A stretch of DNA of 64,000 bases, taken from contig NZ_POQS01000002.1 in assembly GCF_002885955.2 (NCBI RefSeq), positions 815,526 to 879,525 on the forward strand, given 5' to 3'. This document shows positions 35,348 to 44,716 of the stretch, piece after piece (the first letter of the stretch is position 1; each line of letters begins with the position of its first letter). The notes below the pieces were generated by a model that had not been told where the DNA came from, did no database searches, and saw only the letters and a list, made by a program, of their open reading frames with translations. Source of the stretch: Achromobacter pulmonis. Lineage in GTDB: Bacteria > Pseudomonadota > Gammaproteobacteria > Burkholderiales > Burkholderiaceae_B. The translations under genes were made by a program, and so were the position numbers.

Positions 35348-36826
35348 TTACAGGATGGCCAGGGATGCCAGGGTGAGCTTCTGCACGGATCCGCCGTCCA
35401 TGTACCAGAAGGTCATGGGCGGCGTGCCACGTGCTTCGCGCACCTGAGCGGTCGCCGGAAGGATTTGGAGATACCAGCCACGAGTTTCCAACGTGCCTGC
35501 GATTGCGATGCCGGCCTGGTTGTTCACTTGGGCCTTCTGCAAGGAGGACAGGGGCACGCCGGCGCGGATGGCGCCGAAGTTCACTGCTGCGTTCACCGGG
35601 TCCATGCAGGACGCGTCAATCAACGCGTAACCGTCGGCGTTGTACGGCACCGAGTTCACCTGCGTCAGCAGGGTCATCATGGCCTGCTGAAGGGCGGCGT
35701 TCAGCCAGATCTGGTTCACGTACGTGTCGATCCACTTCCAGTCGCCGCTGATCTGGCCCGGGTAAAGGAACCGGAACTGGTCATTGGCCGTGGCGTAATC
35801 GCCGTAGAAGTTGTACCCGTTCGTGATCAGGGTGTTGGCCGTCGTCGCGTCCGTCACGCTGAACTGAAGGCCAGACTGACTCTTGAACGCCAGCGTGATT
35901 CGCCCATTCGTGCGCTCAAAGTCGATGCTGGCGATCGCGCCCACCACGAAGGCCGCGTGCAGAATGTCCTTGTATACAGGGATGGAACCAGAATATTCGT
36001 TCGCCGCTACAATGGCTGCCCAGCTGGTAGTGCTGCCTTGCGTGGTGGCTTGGACATCGGTATCCCAGCCCACGTACGCGAAGCGGTTGCCGCGGCTGTT
36101 CGTCCAAGCCGAAAACGCCACCTTGTCGGCCGTCACCGGCTCCCACATGGTCATGAACGATGCCCAGTTCTGGGTAATGTCTACGATGGCGGTCATGTTC
36201 GTGGCCGGCACACCGGCAATCGCCCCTTGCGACGTGACCGCGCCCGTCGCCTGGGTCAACTTGAGCGCGGCCGACAGCGTGCCAGATGCAAAGCTGATGG
36301 TCGACGCCGCGCCAGTCGTGGACGACGTGAACTTAAATGCGGCCAGCTGCGCGTCATACGTGACCGTACCGCCCAGCGACGTGAAGGCCGCTTGAATGAT
36401 CGTGGCTGCGTTCGAAAAGCTCGTCGCCGCAGTCAGCGTGATGGAGCTGGACGTTTTGGCGGTGCCATCGATCGACACCGTCAGTACGCCCGTCAACGCC
36501 TTCAGCTCCGTCAAGGTCATGGACGCCAGCGACCCGCCGCGCAGGTAGGCGGCCACCGGCGCGCTCGGGTACTGGGCGAACAGCAGGTTGCCGGGCTTTT
36601 TTGTAGAGTTGTCGAACCCCAGGAAGTAGGAGGCGGCCACGGATGCTTCGGGCGACGTAGGGCCGAAGTAGCGTGCGACGTCGTCGGCGGTGGCGAAGCT
36701 CTGGACTGCACCGACGGGTACCGAGGTGTTGGCGGTCAGGATCAGGCCGTTCAGGTCGAGCGCCGATCCGCCGGCGCCGATCACGCCAGGTACAACCTGG
36801 ACGATTTCACTGGCGGGAATGGACAT
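35348..36826 (-). CDS. Tail sheath protein (DUF3383)
   Basis: 492 residues. The N-terminal [20 protein letters not shown], the [18 protein letters not shown] segment and the C-terminal [20 protein letters not shown] are characteristic of DUF3383 contractile sheath subunits. It defines the element as a myovirus. Confidence 0.92.
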   Translation of the reverse strand: MSIPASEIVQVVPGVIGAGGSALDLNGLILTANTSVPVGAVQSFATADDVARYFGPTSPEASVAASYFLGFDNSTKKPGNLLFAQYPSAPVAAYLRGGSLASMTLTELKALTGVLTVSIDGTAKTSSSITLTAATSFSNAATIIQAAFTSLGGTVTYDAQLAAFKFTSSTTGAASTISFASGTLSAALKLTQATGAVTSQGAIAGVPATNMTAIVDITQNWASFMTMWEPVTADKVAFSAWTNSRGNRFAYVGWDTDVQATTQGSTTSWAAIVAANEYSGSIPVYKDILHAAFVVGAIASIDFERTNGRITLAFKSQSGLQFSVTDATTANTLITNGYNFYGDYATANDQFRFLYPGQISGDWKWIDTYVNQIWLNAALQQAMMTLLTQVNSVPYNADGYALIDASCMDPVNAAVNFGAIRAGVPLSSLQKAQVNNQAGIAIAGTLETRGWYLQILPATAQVREARGTPPMTFWYMDGGSVQKLTLASLAIL

Positions 36827-36830
36827 AGCA

Positions 36831-37367
36831 TTAAGCTCCGGGTGGGAAAGTCGTGTCGACTTCGATCAGGTCGACGTGGAGTTGGGCCGCGAACTGCTGC
36901 GGTAGCGTCACGGTGGGGTTGAACTGAAGAACGGCGTCAAACGACCACCGCTCGGTGTATTGGTTCTCGCCGGTGATGAACGGGAGCTGCTTCGGCTCAC
37001 CGCAGTACAGGGGCTGCGCGCGGCCCAGCTCCGCGAGGAACTCGCATCCATACTGGCTGCGCAGAGCAATCGACAGTACCAGCGCAGCGTCTTGGGCGCG
37101 CTCGCCATAACAATCGATCTGGGCCGCCCACTGCGTCGGCCGCGTAAACGTGCGTGTCCCGGTGGTTGGCGTCGGATCGTCGTAATTGGTGCGCGGGGTC
37201 GAAAGACCGACCAATCCCATGGGGGTAACGATCACGTACTCGCTGCCAATGGGCGTAGGCACCCTGTTCACCTGGCCGCGCACTACCTCGCAGTCCACAA
37301 GCGTGTCAGCAAATGCGCCCAGGTCATCGACGAGCTGATCTTCGGTGATGCTGATCTGCGCGGTCAT
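36831..37367 (-). CDS. Neck/tail terminator protein (LIC_12616-like)
   Basis: 178 residues. [20 protein letters not shown] and [19 protein letters not shown] are typical of small neck proteins that cap the tail before joining to the head. The ATG at 37367 overlaps the previous stop by 4 bp, which decides the start. Confidence 0.75.
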   Translation of the reverse strand: MTAQISITEDQLVDDLGAFADTLVDCEVVRGQVNRVPTPIGSEYVIVTPMGLVGLSTPRTNYDDPTPTTGTRTFTRPTQWAAQIDCYGERAQDAALVLSIALRSQYGCEFLAELGRAQPLYCGEPKQLPFITGENQYTERWSFDAVLQFNPTVTLPQQFAAQLHVDLIEVDTTFPPGA

Positions 37368-37741
37368 GGGGCACCGTCCAATTGCAGCGTGACGCCGACC
37401 TTGCACCAATCGGGCCACGTCTCGAACACTACCGTCACCAGCCAGGTCTGACCGCCGAAGAGCAGCAGATCGCCGCCCTTGGCCAGCGGCCGCGCGACGC
37501 CCTGGGTATCGCCGTACATGTAGACGCTTCGCTGCACGCCTTGGATGTTCTGTGCCTCGAGGTGGGCGAGATCCTTGCCACTCAGAGGCTGCACCTGGAG
37601 GCGCATCGGCGCGTCCGGCTTGTACTTCGGTTCCTGCTTTCGGCCAGCACCGATGCCGTAGCCGTCACTGGCGCGCAGCGTGCCGTCGACCATGGGGTTC
37701 ACCGCGGCGATGATCGGGCCAGCGATTCCGTGCAGATTCAT
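37364..37741 (-). CDS. Head-tail connector/stopper-like protein
   Basis: 125 residues, small beta-rich protein (MRLQVQPLSGKDLAHLEAQN ... LLFGGQTWLVTVVFETWPDW). Assigned as a connector by position between neck and head completion genes. Overlaps both neighbours by 4 bp. Confidence 0.65.
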   Translation of the reverse strand: MNLHGIAGPIIAAVNPMVDGTLRASDGYGIGAGRKQEPKYKPDAPMRLQVQPLSGKDLAHLEAQNIQGVQRSVYMYGDTQGVARPLAKGGDLLLFGGQTWLVTVVFETWPDWCKVGVTLQLDGAP

Positions 37742-38190
37742 GTGTCTACCTCATAATCCACGCTGTTCATCATGTGGCCGGTGTCGACCAGCGGCTTCTC
37801 GAAGCCTTTTCGGGCTACAGTCACCGGCGACAAGGCTGGGCTGTCCAGCTCGCGTATGGACTCCTGCAGTTGGCCCTTGATGCCCTCGCCCATCTGCCCG
37901 AGCGCCTTGTCGATGTCGTAATCATTGTTCTTGGCCACGGCGCCTAGGGCTCGTGGCCAGCCTTTTTGCTTCTCCGCAATCATTGATCGGAAGAAGGGAC
38001 GAGGCGGCTGATTACGGTCGGGACGGCCAAACTCGTTGACGGCGGCCACCAGAGCCACCGGCGTGCCGTCCGGATAGGTTGCCCCTTCGAGGAACCCAAC
38101 CCGCAGCGAGCCCCCATCGCCCAGCTTTTTGGCCATTTCTTCTAGCCGCCGGGCCAGAGCCTGGCCGCCCTTAAACGTCACGGTCGCCAT
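37738..38190 (-). CDS. Neck protein, HK97 gp10-like
   Basis: 150 residues. ALARRLEEMAKKLGDGGSLR, FGRPDRNQPPRPFFRSMI and the C-terminal PLVDTGHMMNSVDYEV match the HK97 gp10/tail-completion family. The ATG at 38190 is preferred; upstream extension is Arg-rich and overlaps the DUF4054 gene much further. Confidence 0.8.
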   Translation of the reverse strand: MATVTFKGGQALARRLEEMAKKLGDGGSLRVGFLEGATYPDGTPVALVAAVNEFGRPDRNQPPRPFFRSMIAEKQKGWPRALGAVAKNNDYDIDKALGQMGEGIKGQLQESIRELDSPALSPVTVARKGFEKPLVDTGHMMNSVDYEVDT

Positions 38191-38609
38191 GGCACCACCA
38201 CCGGAACGGCGTACCCGGTCGGCGCGGCGCGGTAGCGTCCCACTCGGTACTTGGCCGTAGCTTCCCAGTACTGGGCGCCGTAGCCGGTCTGCGCGTACCA
38301 CTGCGCTGAACCAGGGGCGACGTTGTACTCGGCCGAAACGGAAACCGAGCCCTCAGTTGCGCTACTGATTCGGCCCACCAGCGGACGGGGACCCTGGCCG
38401 TTCTCTCCATAGGTCAGCGCCGCCACGTGCGCAGTCAGCAGATACAAGAGCACCTTGCGTTCGTCGACATCGCAGACCACGCTACTGTCCTTGTTGCTCA
38501 GGTACAGCGTGGCCATGCTGAAGGCGTGGCTGAGCTGCTCGTCCGAGAGCGCCGCGAAGGACGGATAGATCAATCGGAATTCGGCGGGGTCAAAGACGAC
38601 GACAGCCAT
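38178..38609 (-). CDS. DUF4054 head completion/adaptor protein
   Basis: 143 residues. FDPAEFRLIYPSFAALSDEQ, LLTAHVAALTYGENGQGPRP and GRISSATEGSVSVSAEY follow the DUF4054 family, located between capsid and neck genes and likely an adaptor at the portal. Confidence 0.82.
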   Translation of the reverse strand: MAVVVFDPAEFRLIYPSFAALSDEQLSHAFSMATLYLSNKDSSVVCDVDERKVLLYLLTAHVAALTYGENGQGPRPLVGRISSATEGSVSVSAEYNVAPGSAQWYAQTGYGAQYWEATAKYRVGRYRAAPTGYAVPVVVPWRP

Positions 38610-38618
38610 GGGCCGCTC

Positions 38619-38951
38619 CTAGTTTTGCTGATCGGGCACGCGCTCGAGGCCCTTGCCGGGCTTGTCGGGGTCCAGGCCCTCCAGGCCGCTCTTCTCGCCC
38701 TTGCGCTCTTTGGCTTTCGAGACGGCACTACGTTCGCCGCCCTGGGCGAAAATCAGTTCTTTCTTCAGCGGCTGGAAATCGGGGTACAGCTTCGTCCAGG
38801 CCTCCCAGAAGCCGGCGTCCACCTCGGTAAGGCCGTGGCCTGCGATGGCATCGGGGTGGTTGGAACCGTTGAGAACCACCGGCTCTTTGGTGCCCGGGAT
38901 GTCCAGGATCAGCCCATTGGGCAATTTGCACGCGACGGTCACGGTCGGCAT
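38619..38951 (-). CDS. Small phage structural protein, unknown function
   Basis: 110 residues. The N-terminus CKLPNGLILDIPGTKEPVVL is seen in phage proteins encoded after capsid genes; the C-terminal half is charged and disordered. No function can be assigned. It lies behind the capsid terminator. Confidence 0.7.
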   Translation of the reverse strand: MPTVTVACKLPNGLILDIPGTKEPVVLNGSNHPDAIAGHGLTEVDAGFWEAWTKLYPDFQPLKKELIFAQGGERSAVSKAKERKGEKSGLEGLDPDKPGKGLERVPDQQN

Positions 38952-38965
38952 GTTTCTTCCTCGAA

Positions 38966-38993
38966 TAAAAAAGGGGCACCGGATTGGTGCCCC
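38966..38993 (-). terminator. Rho-independent terminator after the capsid gene
   Basis: On the minus strand GGGGCACC-AATCC-GGTGCCCC is followed by a run of T. It lies 22 bp beyond the capsid stop and probably makes the capsid the most abundant late product through partial termination. Confidence 0.88.
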
Positions 38994-39014
38994 TGGTCGA
39001 TGCTGCAGGCTGCG

Positions 39015-40040
39015 TTACACGCCGATCATGCTGGCAATGGCCATCGGGACCTTGATGACGGCGCCCCAGGTGCCCTGCGACTTCTTTTGCTTGAAGCTGG
39101 AGGTGTCGCGGACAATGGCATGGGCGCGCATCTTCTCGGTAAAGGCGGCGGTGCCCACGTTTTGGCCTTCGATCGAATCGGCGATGAGCTGCACCAGCTG
39201 GCCCGAGCCGGTCGCGTACTGCACGGCCGTCTCGATGGTCAGATTGGGGAAGTTCTTGGCCAGCATGTCGCTGACGTTGACGTTGTACTGGTTCGTCTTC
39301 GTCAGGTTGACTTCGACCTCGGGCGACATGCAAAGCTTCAGCTTGTCGCGCCGGGTGACCAGGCCACGCGTTTGCGCAACCAACTGGCCGTAGATCTTGA
39401 CGATGTCGTCATAGACCCCCTGGCCGTCCTTGCCCGACCACAGCGTGACGCCGCCTACCGAGATCGGAGCCACGGGAGCCGAAAGGTTCGGATCGTTCAG
39501 CAGGCCATAGTTCTGCAGGCCGGCGATGCCGAAGAAGTAGCTGTTGTCCTGGAACTTGTTCAGCACCAGAGCGGACGCGATGTTCAGCTCGGACGCCCAG
39601 TTGATCTTCGCCTGACCGGCCATGTCCAGCTCGCGCTCACCCCATTCCGTCATGGTCTGGTAGTGGTAGGACTGGCGCTGCGGGAAGTTGGTGTTCGCAC
39701 CCGCGCGGCCGTTGTTGTTGAAGTCGCCATAGGACGACACTTCACCCGTGGATTCCACCACCGGGAAGGTGGCGGTCAGGGTGGTCCAGTCGCCTTTCTT
39801 CGACTCGCCCAGGATCACGGCGCCCTGCATGGGCGTCGTCAGAACGCGCGTCAGCTCGGGGTCGATGTAGTTCAGCAGGTAGCCCGGGATGCCCGAGTTG
39901 CTGACGGTCACGAGCGGGCCGGCCGCGTCCATGGCCAGGCCATAGTCTGCGCGGAACTCGTCGGGCAGGTAATCCATCGCGCCCGGAAACACGATGCCGA
40001 AGTGCTTCTCCAGCAGCGCGAGGTCTTGGTTTCGTTTCAT
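39015..40040 (-). CDS. Major capsid protein (DUF2184)
   Basis: 341 residues. [40 protein letters not shown] and [20 protein letters not shown] are typical of the DUF2184 HK97-fold capsid group. A strong terminator follows. The next gene encodes a cement protein. Confidence 0.92.
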   Translation of the reverse strand: MKRNQDLALLEKHFGIVFPGAMDYLPDEFRADYGLAMDAAGPLVTVSNSGIPGYLLNYIDPELTRVLTTPMQGAVILGESKKGDWTTLTATFPVVESTGEVSSYGDFNNNGRAGANTNFPQRQSYHYQTMTEWGERELDMAGQAKINWASELNIASALVLNKFQDNSYFFGIAGLQNYGLLNDPNLSAPVAPISVGGVTLWSGKDGQGVYDDIVKIYGQLVAQTRGLVTRRDKLKLCMSPEVEVNLTKTNQYNVNVSDMLAKNFPNLTIETAVQYATGSGQLVQLIADSIEGQNVGTAAFTEKMRAHAIVRDTSSFKQKKSQGTWGAVIKVPMAIASMIGV

Positions 40041-40044
40041 GTTT

Positions 40045-40530
40045 TTACCCCAGGTTGGTGGAGGTGATCTTGATCAGCGAGCCGACCGCACCAGCACTGG
40101 CGACGAACCAGTCGGTTTCGGTGCTGCCGGCGATCGTGGCGCCCGCGGCTCCAGTCGAGATCGTGCCGTCCGTGTTCGAGGCGAACACCTTCTGGCCGAC
40201 CGTGGCTGCCGTATTGGTGGCCGCCCAGAAGTCGCCCAGATTGTGGAGGGTCACACCCAGGCCGGCCGGGATGACCATGGTGGACTCGGCGAGCCAGATG
40301 GTGATGACGCCTTGCTGCTCGCGGTGCACGAATCCAGTGGGGACGCCTGCCCCCGCGTTACTCACCTGGCCGTCGGCGTCCGCCCAGGCAAAGCGGCCGA
40401 CCATTACGCCGTCCGTGTCAGCGACCAGGCCGCCAGGGCCAGCCAGCACGGTCGAGCGCGGGTTGGAACTGGCGAAGTCGCCAGCAACCGCAGATGCGGG
40501 TTCGATATAGACCTGTTTCTGGAAACCCAT
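40045..40530 (-). CDS. Capsid structural cement/decoration protein (Gp24-like)
   Basis: 161 residues, Gly/Ala/Thr-rich, beta-structured; the segment [20 protein letters not shown] with [12 protein letters not shown] is typical of DUF2190/Gp24-type cement proteins that stabilise the expanded capsid. Four bases separate it from the capsid gene. Confidence 0.8.
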   Translation of the reverse strand: MGFQKQVYIEPASAVAGDFASSNPRSTVLAGPGGLVADTDGVMVGRFAWADADGQVSNAGAGVPTGFVHREQQGVITIWLAESTMVIPAGLGVTLHNLGDFWAATNTAATVGQKVFASNTDGTISTGAAGATIAGSTETDWFVASAGAVGSLIKITSTNLG

Positions 40531-41802
40531 TTAGATCACCTTCGGGATGTGCGGGAAGCGCTCGCGGAAGCTCTTTTGAGCTGCCGAGTCCATCGCCACG
40601 CGCGGGGTTTGGGGAGCCTGCTCTTGCGCCAGGGCCATTTTCACCATGGCTCGATAGGCCGCAGGCGGCGTATCGGTCAGGTCGATTCCCTTGGCGTCCA
40701 GGGCCATCTTGTAGACCGCCTCGGCCGAGTCCTGGGCGACGATCTCGCCGAGGATGGGCCGGCATTCCTGCTCTGCCGTACGAATTGCCGTCATGCGGGC
40801 TACAGCAGCTTCTTCACCGGCCTTCTGGGCCTTGGACAACGCGGCGTCCATGGCTTGCTGCGTTACGGGCGGCTCAGGGGTGTCCTTGGTGTCGGAAGGC
40901 TCGTCTTTGGCGATATCCTTGACATCCTCTTCGTCATCAACGTCGTCCGTATCTTCGTCTTCGCCGATGGGGGAATCCTTGTCCGAGAACACTTCGATGA
41001 TCTCCGCCAGGTCGGAAAGGTCCGCGTCCTGCGCGAGCTTCCCTTTGTAGCGGTTCTCAATGGCGCGCACGATACGCGGCGTCTCGCTCTTCAGGTTCTT
41101 TTGGGTAACGCCCTTGACGAGGACGCTCAGGTTGCCGACTGCTGCATCCTGGGCCAGCTTGGGACTGATATACGCCCCAAGCGCCCCGGCGACAGCGATG
41201 GCGGTTTTGCTCTGTTTCATTTTCGGGATCTCCGAAGGGTTGAGGGTACTGCTGTCGCCTACGACGACGTCAGGGCCAGCGCGGCCCACTTCGACAAGCG
41301 CAACGTGGTTGCCGCGGATGTCTCGCATAACCCCGTCGTATGCCACGCCCTCGTAGTTGCCAGGCGTCATGTCGGCACGATAGCGGTATGCGCTGGAGAG
41401 CTCCTTTTGCTCGTCCGATTCAATGAGGGCAATTGCTACAGCGTCCCATACGACGAGGGAATTTTTCAGGAACGGCGCCTGGTAGGAGGCGTTCGAACCC
41501 GTGGCCCCGACCACGAACTCTTTCTGCGGCTCAGCGGCCGAGACGGGGATGTGCTTGGACAGCAGCGGGATGTTGTTGAAGGTCGGTGCCGCCTTCTCCA
41601 GTTCCTGCGGGTCACGCAGCAGGAAGTAGATGCGGTTGGCGTCGAGCCCCAGGGCCTCCCAGTCCGGTATTTCGCTGCCGCGGTAGGGGTTGACCGCGGC
41701 CTTGCTGATGTTGCTGATCTCGACGTGCATCCGGCCGTCGACATCGATCGTGCGGACGGTGGCGCGGTCGAAAGCCAGGCCGTGGTGGTTCTGCTGTGTC
41801 AT
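40531..41802 (-). CDS. Capsid maturation protease / scaffold (DUF2213)
   Basis: 423 residues. The N-terminal 200 residues (VNPYRGSEIPDWEALGLDAN ... YRADMTPGNYEGVAYDG ... GNHVALVEVGRAG) match DUF2213, a putative head maturation protease. The C-terminal part is strongly acidic (SPIGEDEDTDDVDDEEDVKD), as in protease-scaffold fusions. The ATG at 41802 overlaps the HNH stop (ATGA) and is preferred over an upstream Met. Confidence 0.85.
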   Translation of the reverse strand: MTQQNHHGLAFDRATVRTIDVDGRMHVEISNISKAAVNPYRGSEIPDWEALGLDANRIYFLLRDPQELEKAAPTFNNIPLLSKHIPVSAAEPQKEFVVGATGSNASYQAPFLKNSLVVWDAVAIALIESDEQKELSSAYRYRADMTPGNYEGVAYDGVMRDIRGNHVALVEVGRAGPDVVVGDSSTLNPSEIPKMKQSKTAIAVAGALGAYISPKLAQDAAVGNLSVLVKGVTQKNLKSETPRIVRAIENRYKGKLAQDADLSDLAEIIEVFSDKDSPIGEDEDTDDVDDEEDVKDIAKDEPSDTKDTPEPPVTQQAMDAALSKAQKAGEEAAVARMTAIRTAEQECRPILGEIVAQDSAEAVYKMALDAKGIDLTDTPPAAYRAMVKMALAQEQAPQTPRVAMDSAAQKSFRERFPHIPKVI

Positions 41803-42500
41803 GGCATATCCGGCCATTGCCGGTTCGATTTCGACAGGTTCTCCGCGCCGGGCAGGACTTGGAGGTTTGATTCGACGTGTAGACCGCACACTATCTTTCC
41901 GCGCAAAGGCACGATGTGGTCTACATGGTGCTGGACGCCGGTGCGGCGAGTGGCCTCGCGCGCAAGTTCGTAGAAACTGCTGATCAAGGCCTGGTTTGCC
42001 CATGCCGGGGTTGCTCTGGTCTCTGCGGCCCTACGCCTTGCCTGCTTGGCTGCAATTTTGTGCAGATTGGCGCTGCGCCACGTCTTTTGGGAGGCTGAAA
42101 CCGCATCTTTGTTGGCTACATACCATTCAGCCATCTTCGCAGCGCGATGCTCCCGGTTTGCACGATAGTGCGCCCGCGATAGTTCGCCGTGCCGCTCTTT
42201 GTTGGCCAAGTAGTGCGCGCGGGACGCCGCAGCTACGCGGCCTTTGTCGGCTTCGTAATGCGCCTTCCTGCATGTTTTGCACCGGGCATGCCGGCCGTCT
42301 TTCCTTGACCGATCTATGCTGAAGCTTTCAAGCGGCTTGGATTCTCTGCACTTGAAGCATCTCTTCTGCTCAGCCCTCGAATCCGGGGATGATGCTGATC
42401 GACACGCATCGGCAATTTGGCTCGGTTCCTGGGAACACCCACTTCCCATCGAGATACATTCCCTTTTCGATGTCATAAGTTTTCCCACTGGCAGCGACAT
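41799..42500 (-). CDS. HNH endonuclease, homing type
   Basis: Up to 233 residues. A zinc-finger-like CFKCRESKPLESFSIDRS ... ARCKTCRKAHY at the N-terminus is followed by a basic helical region. The HNH core is at the C-terminus (HHVDHIVPLRGKIVCGLH ... NLQVLPGAENL). The true start is unclear: Met codons at 42500, 42476 and 42449 all lie inside the MuF gene, overlapping it by 80-131 bp. Placement between MuF and protease suggests a free-standing homing endonuclease in the head operon. Confidence 0.8.
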   Translation of the reverse strand: MSLPVGKLMTSKRECISMGSGCSQEPSQIADACRSASSPDSRAEQKRCFKCRESKPLESFSIDRSRKDGRHARCKTCRKAHYEADKGRVAAASRAHYLANKERHGELSRAHYRANREHRAAKMAEWYVANKDAVSASQKTWRSANLHKIAAKQARRRAAETRATPAWANQALISSFYELAREATRRTGVQHHVDHIVPLRGKIVCGLHVESNLQVLPGAENLSKSNRQWPDMP

Positions 42501-43173
42501 GCGATGGCCTTGGATGCTTCCCGCCCGAGCTATGAAGCCAACGCGCTTTTGTTATGCCGAGTCCTTTTTGCCTGACCCTTGTAATAGTGGCGGTTGCTTT
42601 ATTTGATTGATCGCGAGCGATGAACGCCGCGCGCCTCTTGGTGACGCCGTACCGCTTGCGAAGGTCCTCGACCATCCCTTCCAGGTCGCGCCCCTGGGTC
42701 ACCGACCTCATGACCATGCCCTGTACCTCCTGCAGATGCTCGGCGGCGATGGACTTGATCAGCCCAACGTTTTCCTGCACGGTGGCCTGGAATACATCGT
42801 TTGCTGCGCGGGTCAGCTGGAAATGCACGCTGAATCCCTTCTGCCGCAGGGCATTGCGCAGCGAGACGTCCGCCGCGCTCATCGACGTTTCGGCGAACTC
42901 GCTGGCCATTGGCTGCGCCGCCTCGTCGAAACGTCGTTGCCATTGCTTGGCCAGCCGTCGCATCATCTTGGTCAGCGCCATCGCCGGGCTTTCGTCCTGG
43001 GCGATCTCTGGCACATTCCGGCGGTAGGCGGCCGTCAACCAGTACACCAAGGACCGCTGCATCTCGTCGATCATGCGGTCCAGGCGCTGGCGGTAGGCCG
43101 CCTCTACCCCTTGGTTGGCATGCACGGGGCGCACCGGCACCTCGCGGCCGGTAGGGGAAACGAGGTCAGGCAT
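42370..43173 (-). CDS. Minor head protein, MuF/SPP1 gp7 family
   Basis: 267 residues. A helical N-terminal half is followed by the family C-terminal motif: RRAAFIARDQSNKATATITR, RWLHSSGGKHPRPSH and FPGTEPNCRCVSI. It binds the portal or DNA inside the head. The ATG at 43173 is chosen because it begins just before the portal stop (8-bp overlap). Confidence 0.9.
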   Translation of the reverse strand: MPDLVSPTGREVPVRPVHANQGVEAAYRQRLDRMIDEMQRSLVYWLTAAYRRNVPEIAQDESPAMALTKMMRRLAKQWQRRFDEAAQPMASEFAETSMSAADVSLRNALRQKGFSVHFQLTRAANDVFQATVQENVGLIKSIAAEHLQEVQGMVMRSVTQGRDLEGMVEDLRKRYGVTKRRAAFIARDQSNKATATITRVRQKGLGITKARWLHSSGGKHPRPSHVAASGKTYDIEKGMYLDGKWVFPGTEPNCRCVSISIIPGFEG

Positions 43174-44716
43174 CGGCGTCTTCCTGCGGTTGGTCGTCCA
43201 GCGGCGGCGGCTCGACCGGCACCGCATCCGGCGCGCCGTCCTCGTCCAGGTCGCTCAGATCCAGCGAGTGGTAGCCATTAGTCTCGTCTGCGGCGACGCG
43301 TTCTCGGGCCTCTTGTGGGCTGACGACGCCGATGTCAACCAGTACCGCGTCGGTGTCGGCGTCCAACTTGCGCACCTCGGCCAACTCCTTCTCGCTCATC
43401 TGCCAAAGCGGCACAAAGCTGAAAGTGATGTCGGGGTCGATCTCGCCGAACTCACTCAGCTGGATCATCTCCAGGCACGTCTGCAGCGGGTCGCGGAATA
43501 CCGCCTCCTGCGCCGAATGCATGTCGTCGTAGAAGACCCGGATTTCGCCGTCTGCGGTGGCGTTCAGGCCACTGGGCGAGATACCCATCAGCTTGACCAG
43601 CGGGATCCCAGAGACAACGGAGAGCTGTTCCAGCGACTGGTTCTGCAGTGCATCCAAGCCCGACAGCGGCACGTTTTCGAACCGGAAGTCCTCGCTTTCC
43701 TTGTCGATCGCCCAGGCGCCGCGGTTGCTCCGCATGCGATTGAAGATGTCGACGCGGCCGAACACGTCGTCACCAGGGCTGCCGCCCAGGATGGACGCCA
43801 TGTTCGTCATGAACAATGGCACGGAAAACCCGTCGATCAGGTTGGCCACGGCCTGGCGCGTTTTGAGCCAGTTGTTGACGTACGGAATCGCCAACTGCGT
43901 CATCGACATGCCGCCGAAGTTGTACGACGGTTTCAGCAGATCCGGCACGTCACGAGATACGATGTTCAGCAGCCGGCTGCTGTGCACCTGGCGCCCGAGC
44001 ACAAACCAGGAAGTGGGCTTGTAGAAGTCCGCCCGCATCGGGTTGTCGCTGTTGTACAGATAGGGGGTCGTCCAAACCGGGTCGATGACCTTGAAGCCTA
44101 CCAGCGACCCCTTGGTGACCTTTGCGGGGCTCTTGACCAGGATGGATTGCAACTCGTCCGGGTCGGCCCATGCCAGCGTGCCGCTGGGCGTCTTGACATC
44201 GATGTAGATCTGCGACCGGCCGAACAGACCATCCTGCAAGGCAGCCAAGCGGAACTTGGCGCGCAGGCGGTGCTTGCGCATGGCCTTCTCGATGACCTCG
44301 AGCTTGTCGCCCTTATCATCGTCGCCCTTCACCTCGAGCTTGATCCACTTCCGGGTCATCTCCTTCGAGATGACGTCGGACATTTTGCGGTACTCGGGGC
44401 GCTGCGACAGCTCGGCCAGGTACGGATACCCGAGGAAGCCCATCCCAGCGTACGCTTCGCTGACGTAGGCATAGACGGGGCTCATGGCCTCGTCCATGGC
44501 CAGGACGGACGCCTTCTTGGCCGCCGGGATCACGCCCGGCATGACCTCTGGCCGCTTGAACTCGCCGGCCGCATGTTGCACAGGTTCCGAGGGCGCCACC
44601 CCGGCCAAGCCCACAGCCACAGCCGATACACGCATTCCGGGTTCGCGGCGCACAGCCGGCTCCGCGGCAGGTGCCGCTGGGGCGAACCTAGCCAGGATCC
44701 AGTTCAAAAGCTTCAT
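43166..44716 (-). CDS. Portal protein (DUF1073)
   Basis: 516 residues. FLGYPYLAELSQRPEYRKMS, RKWIKLEVKGDDD and SLEQLSVVSGIPLVKLMGIS with ADGEIRVFYDDM are the conserved portal segments of the DUF1073 group. It forms the dodecameric DNA entry ring and starts with an ATGA overlap after the terminase gene. Confidence 0.92.
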   Translation of the reverse strand: MKLLNWILARFAPAAPAAEPAVRREPGMRVSAVAVGLAGVAPSEPVQHAAGEFKRPEVMPGVIPAAKKASVLAMDEAMSPVYAYVSEAYAGMGFLGYPYLAELSQRPEYRKMSDVISKEMTRKWIKLEVKGDDDKGDKLEVIEKAMRKHRLRAKFRLAALQDGLFGRSQIYIDVKTPSGTLAWADPDELQSILVKSPAKVTKGSLVGFKVIDPVWTTPYLYNSDNPMRADFYKPTSWFVLGRQVHSSRLLNIVSRDVPDLLKPSYNFGGMSMTQLAIPYVNNWLKTRQAVANLIDGFSVPLFMTNMASILGGSPGDDVFGRVDIFNRMRSNRGAWAIDKESEDFRFENVPLSGLDALQNQSLEQLSVVSGIPLVKLMGISPSGLNATADGEIRVFYDDMHSAQEAVFRDPLQTCLEMIQLSEFGEIDPDITFSFVPLWQMSEKELAEVRKLDADTDAVLVDIGVVSPQEARERVAADETNGYHSLDLSDLDEDGAPDAVPVEPPPLDDQPQEDADA

